Notes: generated by a model not told the origin, from the letters alone. DNA of 64,000 nt from Sulfolobus acidocaldarius SUSAZ (GCA_000508305.1 CP006977.1:1148621-1212620), one strand, 5' to 3'; shown: positions 43,788 through 57,176, counted from the first letter of the stretch. Program-made: numbers and translations.

Positions 43788-45950
43788 TTACATTCTAAGT
43801 AGTATCCTAGGTAGCTCATTAATCTGTACCTCTCTTTTAATTTCTTCTCCGGTCAATACATCTGTGTAGCTTACTCCCTCTTCAAGTTTTAGTTTGTAAT
43901 TGACACTTCCCTTGGTTTTTATTATGACCAAAATTTTGTTAAACCTAATAAACCCACATAGTCCTTCTTCTAGATCTAATCCCCTATACTCGCCCTTTAA
44001 AAAATCCTCAGCTAACTGCTTTCTTAGGGATAAAAGCTTATATGTTAAATACATCTTAATTCTTGCATCATCCATAGACTCTAACATATTTTTTTCAAAT
44101 TTTTTTGATTTTTCTAATATTGCGCGTAATTTCTTAAAATCCACTGGGACTCTGTTATCAGGATCTGTAAGTAAATATCGCCATATTTCTGTTCCCTGAT
44201 AAAAATCAGGTACACCAGTTGACATAATTTTTAATGCGACCAAGGATAAGCTCTTGATCATTCCTATTCTTCTTATCTTACTTTCAAATTTCATGAAACT
44301 TTTAATGAATTCCTTATTGGTAAAAGTTTCTTCCACTAATTCCATTACCTTATTTTCATATTCTTTATTTTGATTTCTCCATGAGGTATTTATCTTAGCT
44401 TCTCTGACACTTTTTATCATATGTTGCTTTATTCTCTCCTTAAAATCATTAGAGAATCCCTCATAAAAACTTCCCACTAAAACCTGATAATATCTATATT
44501 CATCATTTCTTGATACTTTTGGATTTATGATACTATGCCATTCCTCTACCTTATTTTTCCATTCTTCAGGAAATTCACTTAATGCACTTATTTTCATCCT
44601 TACATCTTCACTGAACTTAGTATCATGTGTGCTAGTGGCATTTAGTGTGATTTTTCCTCTTCGTTTTTGGTTAAATACATGAAACTGATCAGGCGATATC
44701 TTATAATATCGTAAATCGCTTCCAACCTCATTTATGGATATTAATCTATTGTATCTAAAGAGGAAAGTATCTTCATAAGCTTTAGCGTATACTGCTGGCA
44801 TATATTGTTGTAATTTAGTATAAGCCTCTGGATTTCTTTTGGTTGCTTCCTCTATCTCATTGGTCTTATCACACTCTTTTACAATCTGATTAGCATAAGT
44901 TCTATACACATCTATACAAGAAAGGTAGTCTCTCAATATTTCATAACTAATTCCTAGTTGTGATGCTAATCTTTTAACTTCATAACTAAATAGCTCATCA
45001 ATTATTTGCGCTTTTATCCTCTTTATAGTTTCAGTTATAGATATTTTCTCCGCCGTGAAATTCTCGTATATACTGTCCATTATCTCTTGATTAAAATTAA
45101 ACAGTAAGTTGGAGTAATTTAAGAAGTCATATCCTGTAGTCCCATCTGAATTTAATTTTAATTCCTCCTGAAATCCCAGAATTTTTTCTACGATAATTAT
45201 CTTATTTTTAATTATTGACCTCAGGTCATTAATATATTTCTCAGGATCATATAATCCATCAATGTGATCTATTCTATAGCCATCAACATATAAATCTAAG
45301 ATCTTTGAATGGGACTCTTGAAACACGTGATCTTTTTCGACATTTACTCCTATCAAAGTATTAACATCGAAGAACCGTCTATAGCTAGGAGGATTTTTCC
45401 AAGACGTTAGGGCATAATTTTGTTTTTGTAAAGTGTCGTATATATCATTTCCAACCTCTGTTAGAGGAAGTCTCCATTTGAAATATTCTAGGAAATATTC
45501 ATCTCCATCTTTTACTATCTTTAATAAACCTTTACTTATTACTGTATCTAAATCTTCTCCCAGTATAGGTAATCGTATCTTATCATCTTCCGCGAAAAAG
45601 TCGAAATACGTATAATATTTACTCTTTTTACCCATTTTCAATACATCCATTAGTCGCCAATTCAGAGAATTTACAGCCATGTGATTTGGTACTATGTCCT
45701 GTATAATACCTAATCCAACAGTATGAGCTGTCTCTATTAATCTCCTGTATTCTTTCTCTCCTCCAAGTTCATCGTTTATCCTTGAATGATCTATTACATC
45801 GTACCCATGGTTACTTCCTGGCGAAGCCATTAATACAGGAGAGAGATAGAGATGGGAAATCCCTAAATCGTTAAAATACCATAGGTTATCGACTACGTCA
45901 CCAAAATTAAAATTCTTATTTAACTGTAATCTGTAGGTTGCTGATATCAC
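43788..45950 (-). CDS. treY: Maltooligosyl trehalose synthase
   Basis: Converts the reducing-end alpha-1,4 bond of maltooligosaccharides to the alpha,alpha-1,1 bond. 720 aa, GH13: SATYRLQLNKNFNF start, DIVPNHMAV, VDGYRIDHIDGLYDP with the nucleophile Asp, and NATSTHDTKFSEDVR. Last gene of treZ-treX-treY, overlapping treX by 4 bases. With TreZ it releases trehalose from glycogen-type glucan. Confidence 0.95.
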   Translation of the reverse strand: MISATYRLQLNKNFNFGDVVDNLWYFNDLGISHLYLSPVLMASPGSNHGYDVIDHSRINDELGGEKEYRRLIETAHTVGLGIIQDIVPNHMAVNSLNWRLMDVLKMGKKSKYYTYFDFFAEDDKIRLPILGEDLDTVISKGLLKIVKDGDEYFLEYFKWRLPLTEVGNDIYDTLQKQNYALTSWKNPPSYRRFFDVNTLIGVNVEKDHVFQESHSKILDLYVDGYRIDHIDGLYDPEKYINDLRSIIKNKIIIVEKILGFQEELKLNSDGTTGYDFLNYSNLLFNFNQEIMDSIYENFTAEKISITETIKRIKAQIIDELFSYEVKRLASQLGISYEILRDYLSCIDVYRTYANQIVKECDKTNEIEEATKRNPEAYTKLQQYMPAVYAKAYEDTFLFRYNRLISINEVGSDLRYYKISPDQFHVFNQKRRGKITLNATSTHDTKFSEDVRMKISALSEFPEEWKNKVEEWHSIINPKVSRNDEYRYYQVLVGSFYEGFSNDFKERIKQHMIKSVREAKINTSWRNQNKEYENKVMELVEETFTNKEFIKSFMKFESKIRRIGMIKSLSLVALKIMSTGVPDFYQGTEIWRYLLTDPDNRVPVDFKKLRAILEKSKKFEKNMLESMDDARIKMYLTYKLLSLRKQLAEDFLKGEYRGLDLEEGLCGFIRFNKILVIIKTKGSVNYKLKLEEGVSYTDVLTGEEIKREVQINELPRILLRM

Positions 45951-48088
45951 TGGAATTCTATCCTCCTGTAAATTAGTGCAGTCTTTCCATCTATTTCTAC
46001 TTCTTTGTTGTTTTCTATTACCTTTTTATCGTCAGATGGCTCATGTGGATAAGGATGTAACACTAACTCCCATTTTCCATGAGGTATTTTTATCTTAAGA
46101 TTACTGCTTGCTCCGTTTAGAATAATTAGAAAAGTGTCATCAGCTATCCTTTCTCCATAATAATTTATTTCATCGATAGCACTACCCTCTAATATATAAA
46201 TAATATAATTTGTTGGAGATTTCCATACCGAATCATCAACTTCATTGCCATCGGGTTTTAGCCACGTCACATCCTTTAACGGGGAACCATGTAACTTCTT
46301 ACCCTGAAAATATCTAGCCCTCCTAAATATGGGATGGGCTTTATAAAAATTGATAAGTCTCCTTATAAAATCATGAAACCTTACACGATTCTCATCAAGG
46401 TTCCAATCATACCAACTTATCTCGTTATCCTGACAAAAAGCATTATTGTTGCCTTTTTGTGTTCTTCCTATTTCGTCTCCCCCTAAAATCATTGGTATAC
46501 CTTGGCTAACAAATAATGTTATCATAAAATTTCGTCTTTGTTTTTCTCTACAATAAAGAATATTAGAATCGTTAGTTTCTCCTTCTACTCCACAATTCCA
46601 GCTATAATTTTCATTAATTCCATCTTCATTGTTCAGTTTATTAGCCTCATTATGCTTCTGATTATAACTCACTAAATCTTGTAATGTAAAGCCGTCGTGA
46701 GAAGTAATGTAATTTATACTGGCAAAAGGAGTTTTATTACTACCTGCATAAAGGTCAGGAGATCCTAATAACCTGTTTGCTAACTCCTCATAAGGTACCG
46801 GATCCCCTCTCCAGAATCTTCTTATTGTATCCCTATATTTACCATTCCATTCAGCCCATAGATATGGAAAATTACCTACTTGATAACCGCCAGGTCCTAC
46901 ATCCCATGGCTCCGCTATTAGCTTAACTTGTGATAAGATAGGATCCTGTTGTATAGCAACAAAGAAAGTCGATAACATATTCACGCTATATAGTTGTCTT
47001 GCTAGGGCAGATGCGAGATCAAATCTGAAACCATCTACATGCATCTCAAGAACCCAATAGCGTAAACTATCTAAAACCAATTGCAAAACTCTTGGATGAG
47101 ATAAATTAAGTGTATTCCCTGTTCCTGTGAAGTCAATATAATAACGTTTATTTTTAGGGTCCAGCATGTAATACGAACTATTATCTATTCCTTTGAAACT
47201 CAAAGTGGGTCCAAGATGGTTTCCTTCTGCTGTATGGTTATATACAACGTCTATTATTACCTCTAACCCAGCGTTATGTAAAGAATTTACTAACTTCTTA
47301 AATTCAATGACCTGATTTCCTAAACAGCCTGAGCTTGAGTATCTACATTCAGGAGAGAAATAATTTATCGGATTGTAACCCCAGTAGTTCTTTAACCCTT
47401 TATCGACAATGAATCTCTCATCTACAAATTGCTGAATAGGCATTATCTCAACGGTTGTAATTCCTAAATCTTTGAGGTAATCAATCATAGTATCTGATGC
47501 TAAACCCAAAAAAGTGCCTCTAACGTTCTCCGGTAAATCTTGCCTTAATTTAGTTATTCCTTTTAAATGTGTCTCATAAATTATACTATCCTTAAAAGGC
47601 ATCTTTCTTCTGAAGAAGAAATGCTCGTCCTCCCAATCAAAATAAGGATTTATTATGACCCCTTTAGGTATAAATTTATCGTCTTTTCTCTCATCGAAAC
47701 TGAGATCTTGGTTCTGATCTCCAATTTTATATCCAAAGACCGAATCATCCCATAGTAATAATCCATTTATAGCTTTTGCATAAGGATCTATCAGTACTTT
47801 ATTAGGATTAAACCTTAACCCTTCCTCTGGTTTATAGGGACCATACACCCTGTACCCATACAACTGACCTGGTCTTAAACCAGGTACAAAAATATGCCAG
47901 AGATCTCCTGTTCTCTGTCTAAGTTCTATTATTTCCTTTGGCTCATCTTGTCTAGTCTGAGAATACGTTAACAGTTCTACTTTTGTGGCGTTCTCAGAGA
48001 ATAGCACAAAATTAACCCCATCTTCTTCCTCTATCCAGGTTGCTCCTAAAGGATAAGGTTCACCAGGCTTTAATGGTCGATCTCTCAT
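45947..48088 (-). CDS. treX: Glycogen debranching enzyme TreX
   Basis: Isoamylase-type GH13 enzyme removing alpha-1,6 branches to supply linear chains to TreY. 713 aa: N-terminal beta-sandwich ([24 protein letters not shown]), [24 protein letters not shown] with the nucleophile Asp, LIAEPWDVG with acid/base Glu, and [10 protein letters not shown]. Overlaps treZ and treY by 4 bases each. Confidence 0.96.
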   Translation of the reverse strand: MRDRPLKPGEPYPLGATWIEEEDGVNFVLFSENATKVELLTYSQTRQDEPKEIIELRQRTGDLWHIFVPGLRPGQLYGYRVYGPYKPEEGLRFNPNKVLIDPYAKAINGLLLWDDSVFGYKIGDQNQDLSFDERKDDKFIPKGVIINPYFDWEDEHFFFRRKMPFKDSIIYETHLKGITKLRQDLPENVRGTFLGLASDTMIDYLKDLGITTVEIMPIQQFVDERFIVDKGLKNYWGYNPINYFSPECRYSSSGCLGNQVIEFKKLVNSLHNAGLEVIIDVVYNHTAEGNHLGPTLSFKGIDNSSYYMLDPKNKRYYIDFTGTGNTLNLSHPRVLQLVLDSLRYWVLEMHVDGFRFDLASALARQLYSVNMLSTFFVAIQQDPILSQVKLIAEPWDVGPGGYQVGNFPYLWAEWNGKYRDTIRRFWRGDPVPYEELANRLLGSPDLYAGSNKTPFASINYITSHDGFTLQDLVSYNQKHNEANKLNNEDGINENYSWNCGVEGETNDSNILYCREKQRRNFMITLFVSQGIPMILGGDEIGRTQKGNNNAFCQDNEISWYDWNLDENRVRFHDFIRRLINFYKAHPIFRRARYFQGKKLHGSPLKDVTWLKPDGNEVDDSVWKSPTNYIIYILEGSAIDEINYYGERIADDTFLIILNGASSNLKIKIPHGKWELVLHPYPHEPSDDKKVIENNKEVEIDGKTALIYRRIEFQ

Positions 48089-49755
48089 TCTAATTGATAT
48101 ACCCCAACACCTCTACTAACCTTAATTAATTCATCTTTTTTCAATGTTTTTGGAAATCCTCTGCCTATAAGTAAACTACCTGTAATTTTAGAACTAATTA
48201 CAGTATCATCAAATGATGCAATTATTCCTATTTTTTCCATGATCAAAGTAATAGAGTTCCCTTCTCTCCTAACTTCCTTTATCCTTTTACAATTATTGTA
48301 TCTCTTTCTGATATTTATCAGTTGTTTATAATAATCTAAAACTTCCTCGTCAATTTTCCATGAAAGTTTGCTCTTCAAGAATGCTTCCTCAGATTGTGGA
48401 TCTATCGTTTGATTATTTTCCTTTAATCTACCTTCTCTAACACCCTTAATTAATACGGGATCTGAGAAATCAGAGAAGAAGAGAAAAGGATTTGTCTCAT
48501 AGTACTCCTCGCCCATAAATATTAGCGGTATATACGGTGAGAGTATATATAGTGTGGCTGCCATAAGGTATGTTTTTTTATCGGTTAACATGGAAAGTCT
48601 TTCCCCATTTCCTCTATTTCCTACTTGATCATGATTTTGTATGAAAACTACAAATTTACATGGTGGAAGATCACCTACAGGCGCACCATGGGTTCTTCCT
48701 CTATATCTAGAATATTTTCCGTCATAAACAAAAACATCCTTAAAAGTTTTCTCTATATCTTCTATCCTTCCAAAATCCTGATAATAATAATCTTTTTCTT
48801 TTGTTATGAATGCATGAACTGCATGGTGGAAGTCGTCAACCCATTGAGCATCTATTTTATATCCACAATCATCTTTTACTATTTTGGGATCATTTAAATC
48901 ACTTTCAGCAATAACAAATTTTCCTAATTGATGGGCTTTTTCAGCTATCTCTTGAAGGATATGTTTAGGTGAATTATCAAAAATTGCATGAACCGCATCA
49001 AGTCTCAAGCCATCGATTTTGTAGGTCTTAAACCAATACTCAACATTTTCTAAAATGAATTTTCTAACTTGATCACATCCCCTATCATCGAAATTAAATG
49101 TCAATCCCCATGGAGTTTTATATCTATCTGAAAAATAAGGACCTAATCCTAAGAGGTAATTTCCCTCAGGACCTATATGATTATATACAACATCCAAAAT
49201 TACGGATATTCCCCTTTTATGCGCCTCGTTTACTAGCTTAGCCAATTCCCATGGTCCACCATAGGTATTTTGAACTGCATATAGAAAAACACCATCATAT
49301 CCCCAATCTCTATTCCCTGGAAATTGTGCCACAGGCATCAGTTCAATTCCTGTGATTCCTAGATCTTTGAGGTAATCCAACTTTTCTATTACCCCTTTGA
49401 AATTTCCTTCTGGAGAAAAAGTACCCACATGGAGTTCATATATTATTAGGTCTTCTATTTTTAATTTTCCAAGATCAAGAATCTGATAATCTGTTTTTAT
49501 AAGTTGCGATTTATCGTGAACTCCTAAAGGTTGATATCGTGAAGCGGGATCAGGTATCTCTCTCTTGTCTTCTATAACGAAAGAATAGGTTAAATTTTCC
49601 TCTACATCGTCTATTTCTACTTCGAAAAATCCCTCATCATTTTTTTCCATTGGAATAAGTTTTTTACTTAACTTCAGCTTAACATTATTAACGTAAGGTG
49701 CCCATAACTTAAAGATCCCTTTATTCTTTTCAAGATTTCCACCGAACGAAAACAT
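48085..49755 (-). CDS. treZ: Maltooligosyl trehalose trehalohydrolase
   Basis: Hydrolyses maltooligosyl trehalose to free trehalose. 556 aa, GH13 with N-terminal beta domain, [45 protein letters not shown] (nucleophile Asp), VIAESDLND (acid/base Glu) and [16 protein letters not shown]. First gene of the cassette. TATA-like ATTTAAATATATT (minus, 49781-49793) lies about 32 bases before ATG 49755. Confidence 0.96.
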   Translation of the reverse strand: MFSFGGNLEKNKGIFKLWAPYVNNVKLKLSKKLIPMEKNDEGFFEVEIDDVEENLTYSFVIEDKREIPDPASRYQPLGVHDKSQLIKTDYQILDLGKLKIEDLIIYELHVGTFSPEGNFKGVIEKLDYLKDLGITGIELMPVAQFPGNRDWGYDGVFLYAVQNTYGGPWELAKLVNEAHKRGISVILDVVYNHIGPEGNYLLGLGPYFSDRYKTPWGLTFNFDDRGCDQVRKFILENVEYWFKTYKIDGLRLDAVHAIFDNSPKHILQEIAEKAHQLGKFVIAESDLNDPKIVKDDCGYKIDAQWVDDFHHAVHAFITKEKDYYYQDFGRIEDIEKTFKDVFVYDGKYSRYRGRTHGAPVGDLPPCKFVVFIQNHDQVGNRGNGERLSMLTDKKTYLMAATLYILSPYIPLIFMGEEYYETNPFLFFSDFSDPVLIKGVREGRLKENNQTIDPQSEEAFLKSKLSWKIDEEVLDYYKQLINIRKRYNNCKRIKEVRREGNSITLIMEKIGIIASFDDTVISSKITGSLLIGRGFPKTLKKDELIKVSRGVGVYQLE

Positions 49756-49780
49756 GCTGTTTGAATAGAAATTACATGTT

Positions 49781-49794
49781 AATATATTTAAATG
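49781..49794 (-). promoter_or_regulatory. TATA region of the tre operon
   Basis: Minus-strand CATTTAAATATATT, about 32 bases ahead of the treZ ATG. The next stretch to 49916 is AT-rich with no gene seen. Confidence 0.55.
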
Positions 49795-49916
49795 TTTCGA
49801 GTGAAAAATACTTATTAGAACTAATTAAATTCTTATTATTATTGTCGAGTTATTAGAGTATTTAGCATATAAGTTAAAACTATTATTTGTTCTGATAAGC
49901 GAGACTTATTTAATAG

Positions 49917-50179
49917 AAATATAAAATAATAAAATCATATGATGATATAGGAATAAGGGAAGTCTATGGACGGTATTATGTTTACTTTATAGAGAAGAGC
50001 CAAGTGGTGAGACGAAGTAGACTTACGTTAGTGTTTTGGTTGACGTAGTCAAGACTTACCTGAAATTGAAAGATAGAAGTGGGAGTATTAGGGTTCATCC
50101 CCCTAACCTTTCAAAGGTAGCCGGGCAGGGACTCGAACCCTGGTCCCAGGGGCCAAAGCCCTGGATCCTTGACCGCTAG
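49917..50179 (+). pseudogene. Second SSV-type integrase N-terminal remnant at tRNA-Gln
   Basis: One frame reads IREVYGRYYVYFIE, the other TYVSVLVDVVKTYLKLKD and then GLEPWSQG antisense to tRNA-Gln. Joined, they parallel the SSV1 integrase N-terminus (RERKGRYYVYKLE, RYVGPLADVVESYLKMK, GFEPGTSG, from memory) and the int(N) at 8154-8418. There is no start codon, and one frameshift lies near 50010-50020. The remnant runs opposite to the tRNA, as int(N) should. Confidence 0.75.
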
Positions 50180-50190
50180 ACGACCCGGCT
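50118..50190 (-). tRNA. tRNA-Gln(TTG)
   Basis: 73 nt, no intron: acceptor AGCCGGG/CCCGGCT, discriminator A, anticodon stem CAGGG/CCCTG, loop CTTTGGC (anticodon TTG), T arm CAGGGTTCGAGTCCCTG. A TATA-like AAAATATAAC lies about 20-25 bases upstream on the minus strand. Confidence 0.94.
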
Positions 50191-50286
50191 AAGTATACTT
50201 TGTTATATTTTAACTAAAAAGCTTTCTTTCCATTTAGTATCATGTAGTCAATACTGTATCAATTTTAAGAGTATAATTATTCTCCT

Positions 50287-50643
50287 TTACATATAGGTCT
50301 GTGGCTTTATTTCAACTTTTCCTTTCAGTACTGATTCTCTTATAAGGAAGTTATTTTCACTTAGTTTAATAACAAGAATGGAAATTAAGAGCTTAATCTT
50401 TCTCTTTCTATATTCGTTCAGCTCCTTAATTGTTTGTTTTAGTTGGTCTACTAATTCAGGAATGGAAAATCTAAGTAACTCGTCTTCCTCTTTTAAATTT
50501 CTAATTTCTTTCTCTAATTCATAAGCTAATTTTAATAGATCTTCCTCTTGTGTATCTTTCAATAGTTTCAATAATTTGTCTGCAGCTTCAACAATTTTCT
50601 CTTCATTCATATCATGTATAATGTCAAGTAAAGGTGCAAACAC
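50287..50643 (-). CDS. Hypothetical coiled-coil protein, 118 aa
   Basis: Not recognised. Almost entirely helical and charged (EKIVEAADKLLKLLKDTQEEDLLKLAYELEKE, then ELVDQLKQTIKELNEYRKRK). GTG 50643 lies about 23 bases behind TTTTAATTTA, suggesting a leaderless mRNA; ATG 50610 is possible. It sits between two tRNA genes. Confidence 0.55.
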   Translation of the reverse strand: MFAPLLDIIHDMNEEKIVEAADKLLKLLKDTQEEDLLKLAYELEKEIRNLKEEDELLRFSIPELVDQLKQTIKELNEYRKRKIKLLISILVIKLSENNFLIRESVLKGKVEIKPQTYM

Positions 50644-50673
50644 AGTTTACATTTCATTAAACTAAATTAAAAG

Positions 50674-50770
<97 letters not shown>

Positions 50771-50797
50771 ATGATAATATATTCGCCAGGTTAAGAA

Positions 50798-51406
50798 TTA
50801 AAGATTTTCCTTATAAAAGGAAAATGTTGTATCAAGCCTACTATCTTTTATGAATTTTGCTAAAAGGTTATATATTTGCCTTGCCTTGTTCAAAACCAAA
50901 AAGTCATTCGTGCATATTACATGGTTGCTTAAAATTAATTCTAAGTCCGTCTTTCTAACAGTTTTAGCATATATACCTCTATATCTAAGTTTACCTGCGA
51001 GCTCTCCGCTCCTACTTATCTGTGAATCTAAAATGATTTCGAATTTTATCTTATTCTGATCTAAATATTCTGAGAGAAGGATCAACATATCAAAGATTTC
51101 CTCTGAATTATTTTTTCTCTTACCTAGTCCTAAGTCCCTATAAAAACCATCGTCACAAAGAAAGATTTCATCACCATAAATTAAAGAGAGTAATGTTAGT
51201 GCTAAATTGTAACCGTCTAGTATTACATAGGTTACACTTTTCACGCTTTTACTTCTTATATGTTGAATTTCTTCGTCACTGTGGACACATCTATATAATA
51301 ACAATCTTGATTTTTTATCTAAATTGTATCTTGAACTAATTAGATCCAAAGCCGGTTTTCTGTTATATCCTCTGTTTAAAAGGTACTTATAATCTTCATA
51401 CGCCAT
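50798..51406 (-). CDS. DUF434 family protein
   Basis: 202 aa from ATG 51406 ([20 protein letters not shown]), overlapping alaS by 11 bases; a TTG at 51433 would extend it. The N-terminal [20 protein letters not shown] segment is the DUF434 signature; the rest ([21 protein letters not shown], then ICTNDFLVL) has a PIN-like look. Function unknown. It ends the alaS transcript. Confidence 0.7.
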   Translation of the reverse strand: MAYEDYKYLLNRGYNRKPALDLISSRYNLDKKSRLLLYRCVHSDEEIQHIRSKSVKSVTYVILDGYNLALTLLSLIYGDEIFLCDDGFYRDLGLGKRKNNSEEIFDMLILLSEYLDQNKIKFEIILDSQISRSGELAGKLRYRGIYAKTVRKTDLELILSNHVICTNDFLVLNKARQIYNLLAKFIKDSRLDTTFSFYKENL

Positions 51407-54119
51407 TAGTAATTGCTGACTTAATTGTATCAATTATCTTTTCCTCTTCAACGGTTATTGAAACACTTCCATATGTTCCTTTTCCTCCTCCTCTTCCACC
51501 AATTTTCCTTAATTCATCCACGATTTTATCAACCTTTATGTCCTTTGATGTCGCTATTTCAACGTTCTTTGTATCTTTGCCTCTGATACTAATTACAATA
51601 TTTTGATTGTTAGATGTGATCTTCCTCATTACTTCTTTTATAAGCTGTTCATCTATGAAGTCTCTCAATATATATATAGTAATTCCATTGACGCTTATTC
51701 TCTCTGCAATCTCTTGTATTCTATCCAATAAGATTTTACGGTATTTGTCTAACAAATTCTGCAAGTTCTCATGTTCTTCTAAATGTTTTTTGAGTCTTAC
51801 ATTAATCTGAGATATAGGCGAATTCAGTAATTTCGAGATTTCATTTAATTTCTCGTCCTGTTGTCTTGCATAATTGGATACCATATCACCAGCTACATAT
51901 TCTAGTCTTATTACACCGTCTTGAAGTTTTTCGACGTTCACTATTTTAACTCCTCCAATTTCTCCGGTGTTTATGAGATGGGTCCCTCCGCATCCCTCTA
52001 TATCCCAATTTTCTATTTCTATTAGTCTTATCTCAGATCCTTCAGGTATTCCTCCAGCATATATAGAAACTCCATATTTCATTTCAGCTTCAGTCCTCTC
52101 AATATATAGTGGTCTAACTTTTCTGCGGTCATTAATTATGTAGTTAGCAAAATCTTCTATTTTCCTTATCTCTTCTTCTGTAGGCAACTTATAGTGAGTT
52201 ACGTCAAGTCTCCCTTTATACTCTGTTTTCTCAGCTCCTGCTTGCCATGCATGTTCTCCCAATACTTTTCTTGTGGCTGATAAAATCACATGTGTAACTG
52301 TGTGGTGCTTCATAATTCTATATCTTCTTTGCCAGTCTATTTCACCATATACTTGTTCTCCTTGAATGAAGGGGGAATCTTTGTCAAGTATATGTACAAT
52401 AACTCCCTTATACTTTTGCGTATCAACTACTTTGACCTGCTTATTACCTTCAATTGATCTTATAATTCCCGTATCACCTATTTGACCTCCACCCTCAGGA
52501 TAGAATGTTGTTTGATCTAGTACTAGGAAATTTTTATAATTTAATAATACTTTTGCATTGAATGTCCTCAGATATTGATCTTTATAGTAGAGAGGAACAG
52601 TTGGCTCTATTTTTTTATTGTTTATTTCATCAATAACTTCTTTGGGAATTTTATCCTTCTTATTTTCTCTTACTAGAGCATTTTGATGTTTCTTTGCTAC
52701 AATGGAGTAGAAGTTATGAGGAATTTCAACACTAATATTTATATTCCTTTTTCTAGCTTCATCTAATATTAGATCTGGGGAAATACCATTAGAATCGTAT
52801 ATGTTAATTAGTTCATCTAAGTCAACTTTGCTCTTTTTAGATAACGTTGAGAGTATAGAAGGAATTTTGCTTATTGTATCATTATACTTCTCCTCCTCAT
52901 TTATTACTGCGTCAATTATATAGTTTTTATTCTTTAACATCTGTGGAAAATCTTCTTTCCAATAATCAATTTGATCCTTTATTAGTTCATGTAGCTTGAC
53001 ATCACTACCTAATAATCTAAGGACTCTGAGAGCTCTTCTAATTAATAACCTCCCTAGATATCCCTCACCTGAGTTAGAGGGTACAAGTCCATCTGCTAAC
53101 ATGAGGGCAATTGTTTTTGTGTGATCAAGGACCTGAAATACTCTGGCAGCTCTGGTAAGTTCCTCATTTACATACTTCAAATCGAGACCTAATTGTTTTG
53201 CTAAATGCTCTCTATGGGTAGTTATGGTCTCTTTTATGTCAGGATCTATTCTACCTGCGTATATAGCAGCAGCTTTAAGTAACTCATTGTTTACTTCGCT
53301 AACGCCAATCTTTTTATAGAATGAACCCACTAAATTACCATAAATTGCATGGAAGGCTGTTGGGGTTCTTTGTGTAAACCATGCGATTCTTTCAACACCA
53401 TATCCTGTATCAACAATCTTAAGTTTTAAGGGTACGTAATCTTGTCCCCTAATTTCATATTGCATAAATACTAGTGTTGCTAATTCTAAGCCTCCTACTG
53501 TTACTTCGAAACATGGACCAGCATTACCTCCTCCTTCCCACCATGATTCTTTAAAGTTTAACTGATCTTCAGGGATTCCTAGTTCTTCTGTGAAAAACTC
53601 CTTAGCAAATGCTACTGTTTCATCTTTCCAATAAATTTGTTTATCAGGATAATTGAATGCATGATGAGCAGCCATTTCGAATGTGGTCAAGTGCCTTCCA
53701 AATGTTATTCCTACGTTATCCACGTCCTCTAGTCTTATACATGGCTGAGAAACTACTAGTGGATTTGCAGGTGGTTTAGCTAATCCACTCGTTACAAATG
53801 GTTGAAAGTCAACTATACTAGCTATAGTGAGATAAAGATCATCTCTCCACTTGGCAACTACGGGTTTAGGTGGAACTATGGTGTGTCCTCTCTTCTCAAA
53901 GAATCTTAGAAATTTTTCTCTTGATTCTCTTACTGTTAATGGGGGAGATTTAATGTTGATATCAAAGAAGTAATAGTCAGTACAAGGAACATCTGAACAA
54001 TTTTCCTTTAACTTATCTAAAGTCCAAAATGGAGTAGAACAGGATCTACAAATTTTTCTCTCATATCCTCTTGACAGAAAAAAGTTTAACCTGTACTCGT
54101 TCTCGTTTGCTTTGACCAT
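51396..54119 (-). CDS. alaS: Alanyl-tRNA synthetase
   Basis: Class II synthetase with editing and C-terminal domains. 907 aa: archaeal N-terminal cysteine segment ([19 protein letters not shown]), core with [21 protein letters not shown], editing site [10 protein letters not shown] and the distal CGGTH, then [12 protein letters not shown] in the C-terminal domain. It lies 40 bases after rpl12; a T-rich minus-strand run at 54144-54149 may end part of the ribosomal transcript. Confidence 0.96.
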   Translation of the reverse strand: MVKANENEYRLNFFLSRGYERKICRSCSTPFWTLDKLKENCSDVPCTDYYFFDINIKSPPLTVRESREKFLRFFEKRGHTIVPPKPVVAKWRDDLYLTIASIVDFQPFVTSGLAKPPANPLVVSQPCIRLEDVDNVGITFGRHLTTFEMAAHHAFNYPDKQIYWKDETVAFAKEFFTEELGIPEDQLNFKESWWEGGGNAGPCFEVTVGGLELATLVFMQYEIRGQDYVPLKLKIVDTGYGVERIAWFTQRTPTAFHAIYGNLVGSFYKKIGVSEVNNELLKAAAIYAGRIDPDIKETITTHREHLAKQLGLDLKYVNEELTRAARVFQVLDHTKTIALMLADGLVPSNSGEGYLGRLLIRRALRVLRLLGSDVKLHELIKDQIDYWKEDFPQMLKNKNYIIDAVINEEEKYNDTISKIPSILSTLSKKSKVDLDELINIYDSNGISPDLILDEARKRNINISVEIPHNFYSIVAKKHQNALVRENKKDKIPKEVIDEINNKKIEPTVPLYYKDQYLRTFNAKVLLNYKNFLVLDQTTFYPEGGGQIGDTGIIRSIEGNKQVKVVDTQKYKGVIVHILDKDSPFIQGEQVYGEIDWQRRYRIMKHHTVTHVILSATRKVLGEHAWQAGAEKTEYKGRLDVTHYKLPTEEEIRKIEDFANYIINDRRKVRPLYIERTEAEMKYGVSIYAGGIPEGSEIRLIEIENWDIEGCGGTHLINTGEIGGVKIVNVEKLQDGVIRLEYVAGDMVSNYARQQDEKLNEISKLLNSPISQINVRLKKHLEEHENLQNLLDKYRKILLDRIQEIAERISVNGITIYILRDFIDEQLIKEVMRKITSNNQNIVISIRGKDTKNVEIATSKDIKVDKIVDELRKIGGRGGGKGTYGSVSITVEEEKIIDTIKSAITNGV

Positions 54120-54159
54120 GGTAAAAATGATATTTGAAATGGTAAAAAAGACTTTCTTA

Positions 54160-54477
<318 letters not shown>

Positions 54478-54482
54478 ATATA

Positions 54483-54510
54483 ATCACCTTAAAATACATA
54501 AAGAGGTGAT
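54483..54510 (-). promoter_or_regulatory. Hairpin covering the rpl12 ribosome binding site
   Basis: In the mRNA, ATCACCT (54510-54504) can pair perfectly with AGGTGAT (54489-54483) over a 14-nt loop. The second arm contains the GGTGA that serves rpl12. A TATA-like GTTTAAATAT (minus, 54508-54517) overlaps the first arm. Confidence 0.45.
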
Positions 54511-54518
54511 ATTTAAAC

Positions 54519-55522
<1,004 letters not shown>

Positions 55523-55526
<4 letters not shown>

Positions 55527-56188
55527 GCTCTTTTAACTTTTACAGCTTTACCCATTGTTGTTTTAACATAAATATTTCTTAGATTAGTTTCTACCTTTGC
55601 TTTATTCTCTATTGCATTTAATACGGCTATTGCATTCTCAGCTAAGTCTTCAGGCTTCATGTCCTCGGTTCCTATGAATACTTGAACTTGTGGCTGATCC
55701 TTGGTCTTTACTAGAACTGATCTCTTGAATCTATTAATATATTCACTGATGTCAGCTGTATTGGGTAAAGGTGTAGGAAACTTACCTCTAGGTCCTAAGG
55801 CGGGTCCTAATATCCTTCCTGCCAGTGCCATAGATTCCTGGTTAATTAAAAACCATTCATTTTGTCTGGCTAATTTTTTCACTGGTCTTTTTTGTCCTTG
55901 TAATTTTTGTAATTCTTCTCTAGTTATCACAACATTTGGAGACGCTTTTTTAGCATATTCGAGTTGTTCGAAGGACGGAACAACAAGAACTCTCTTTGCT
56001 TTAGATGGCTGTTTTGGTAAGGGAACTATTTCTCTAAGTTTAAGGTCACCTTTCTTCATATCAATTCCTTTAAACGTAAGTATAATTTCCACACTTTGTG
56101 TAAAGTTCCTTTTTATATTATACTCCGTACTAAGTGCCAATTTTAAGGCTTCTATCAATGATTCCTTATCCGCTAACACTTTCTTCAC
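55523..56188 (-). CDS. rpl1: Ribosomal protein L1
   Basis: 221 aa; L1 stalk rRNA-binding protein and translational repressor in several archaea. Motifs [21 protein letters not shown] and [12 protein letters not shown], then [14 protein letters not shown]. Start overlaps rpl11 by 4 bases, end overlaps rplP0 by 4 bases. No L1-binding mRNA mimic could be confirmed by eye. Confidence 0.96.
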
Positions 56189-56697
56189 CCTTCTGCTTCA
56201 TTCCATTTTTGTTCATAATTAGTTAATAAGTCATTGTATTTTCCTTGATCAATCTCTTTTATCACATCTTTAGGATCTTTTCCTTCAACAGTTATACCTA
56301 TTGACCTTGCAGTTCCTAGTAAACTCTTTATTGCAGCTGTTAGAGTTTTTGCGCTAAGTTGAGGCTTTTTCTTAATTGCTATGTCAGCAATTTGTTCTAA
56401 GTTTAAATTGCCTATCTTCTTGTGGGCTGGGTCTCCTGAAGGCTCTTGAGCGTTTATTGCTTTAAGTAATAATGATGTTGTTGTAGGTACTCCAACTTTT
56501 ATATCATATTTTTTAGTTGAGCTATCGATCTCAATTGTGACTGGTACTGACATTCCTTTAAATTGTGCTGTAACATCATTTATTTTTTTAACAACTTCCT
56601 GAACATTAAGTCCTAATTGTGATAGGGTAGGTCCCAATGGTGGACCTGGTTTAGCACTACCTCCTTCTACCATTATTTTTATTGTCTTAGTAGGCAA
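56185..56697 (-). CDS. rpl11: Ribosomal protein L11
   Basis: 170 aa; GTPase-centre protein. [26 protein letters not shown] is the conserved N-terminus; the C-terminal domain contains [15 protein letters not shown] binding 23S rRNA. It lies 7 bases behind nusG. Confidence 0.97.
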   Translation of the reverse strand: MPTKTIKIMVEGGSAKPGPPLGPTLSQLGLNVQEVVKKINDVTAQFKGMSVPVTIEIDSSTKKYDIKVGVPTTTSLLLKAINAQEPSGDPAHKKIGNLNLEQIADIAIKKKPQLSAKTLTAAIKSLLGTARSIGITVEGKDPKDVIKEIDQGKYNDLLTNYEQKWNEAEG

Positions 56698-56704
56698 TTA
56701 TCTG

Positions 56705-57163
56705 TCACCTCTTAACAGGTTTAACTTGTTCCAAAGGAACTGTAACCTGAACAGGATATGAGGATTCTAAAATATTTAAAACTACTTCATTTTTTGTTGA
56801 TTCTACTCTCACCACTTGTGCCTGCATACCTCTAAATGGACCACTAATTACCTCTACTAAGTCTCCTTCTTTCACAGCGGGTAATGCAACCGACTTAGAA
56901 ACAAATTTTGTAACATCTTCTTTCTGAATTAGTCCATGAGCTACTCCTTTAACGTGTCTTATCCCTGATGAAATTAATTTTACTACATGAGGTCCGGTGG
57001 CTTCAAGTATCACATAACCCTTTATATTAGGTGGGACTACTACGGAAAAGATCTCATTTATATTATTTGTTTTTATTCTTTCTTCTAAAATAAGAGCCAC
57101 GTTAATTTCTTGTCCTCCTGTAACTCTTAGGACGTAATAATTTCTGTACTTGAAGTCCTCCAT
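56705..57163 (-). CDS. spt5: Transcription elongation factor NusG/Spt5
   Basis: 152 aa: NGN domain (YYVLRVTGGQEINVALILEER, then VPPNIKGYVILEA) and C-terminal KOW domain (VKEGDLVEVISGPFRGMQAQVVRV). With Spt4 it increases RNA polymerase processivity. Located between secE and rpl11, as in most archaea. Confidence 0.95.
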   Translation of the reverse strand: MEDFKYRNYYVLRVTGGQEINVALILEERIKTNNINEIFSVVVPPNIKGYVILEATGPHVVKLISSGIRHVKGVAHGLIQKEDVTKFVSKSVALPAVKEGDLVEVISGPFRGMQAQVVRVESTKNEVVLNILESSYPVQVTVPLEQVKPVKR

Positions 57164-57176
57164 TCACAGCACCTTT

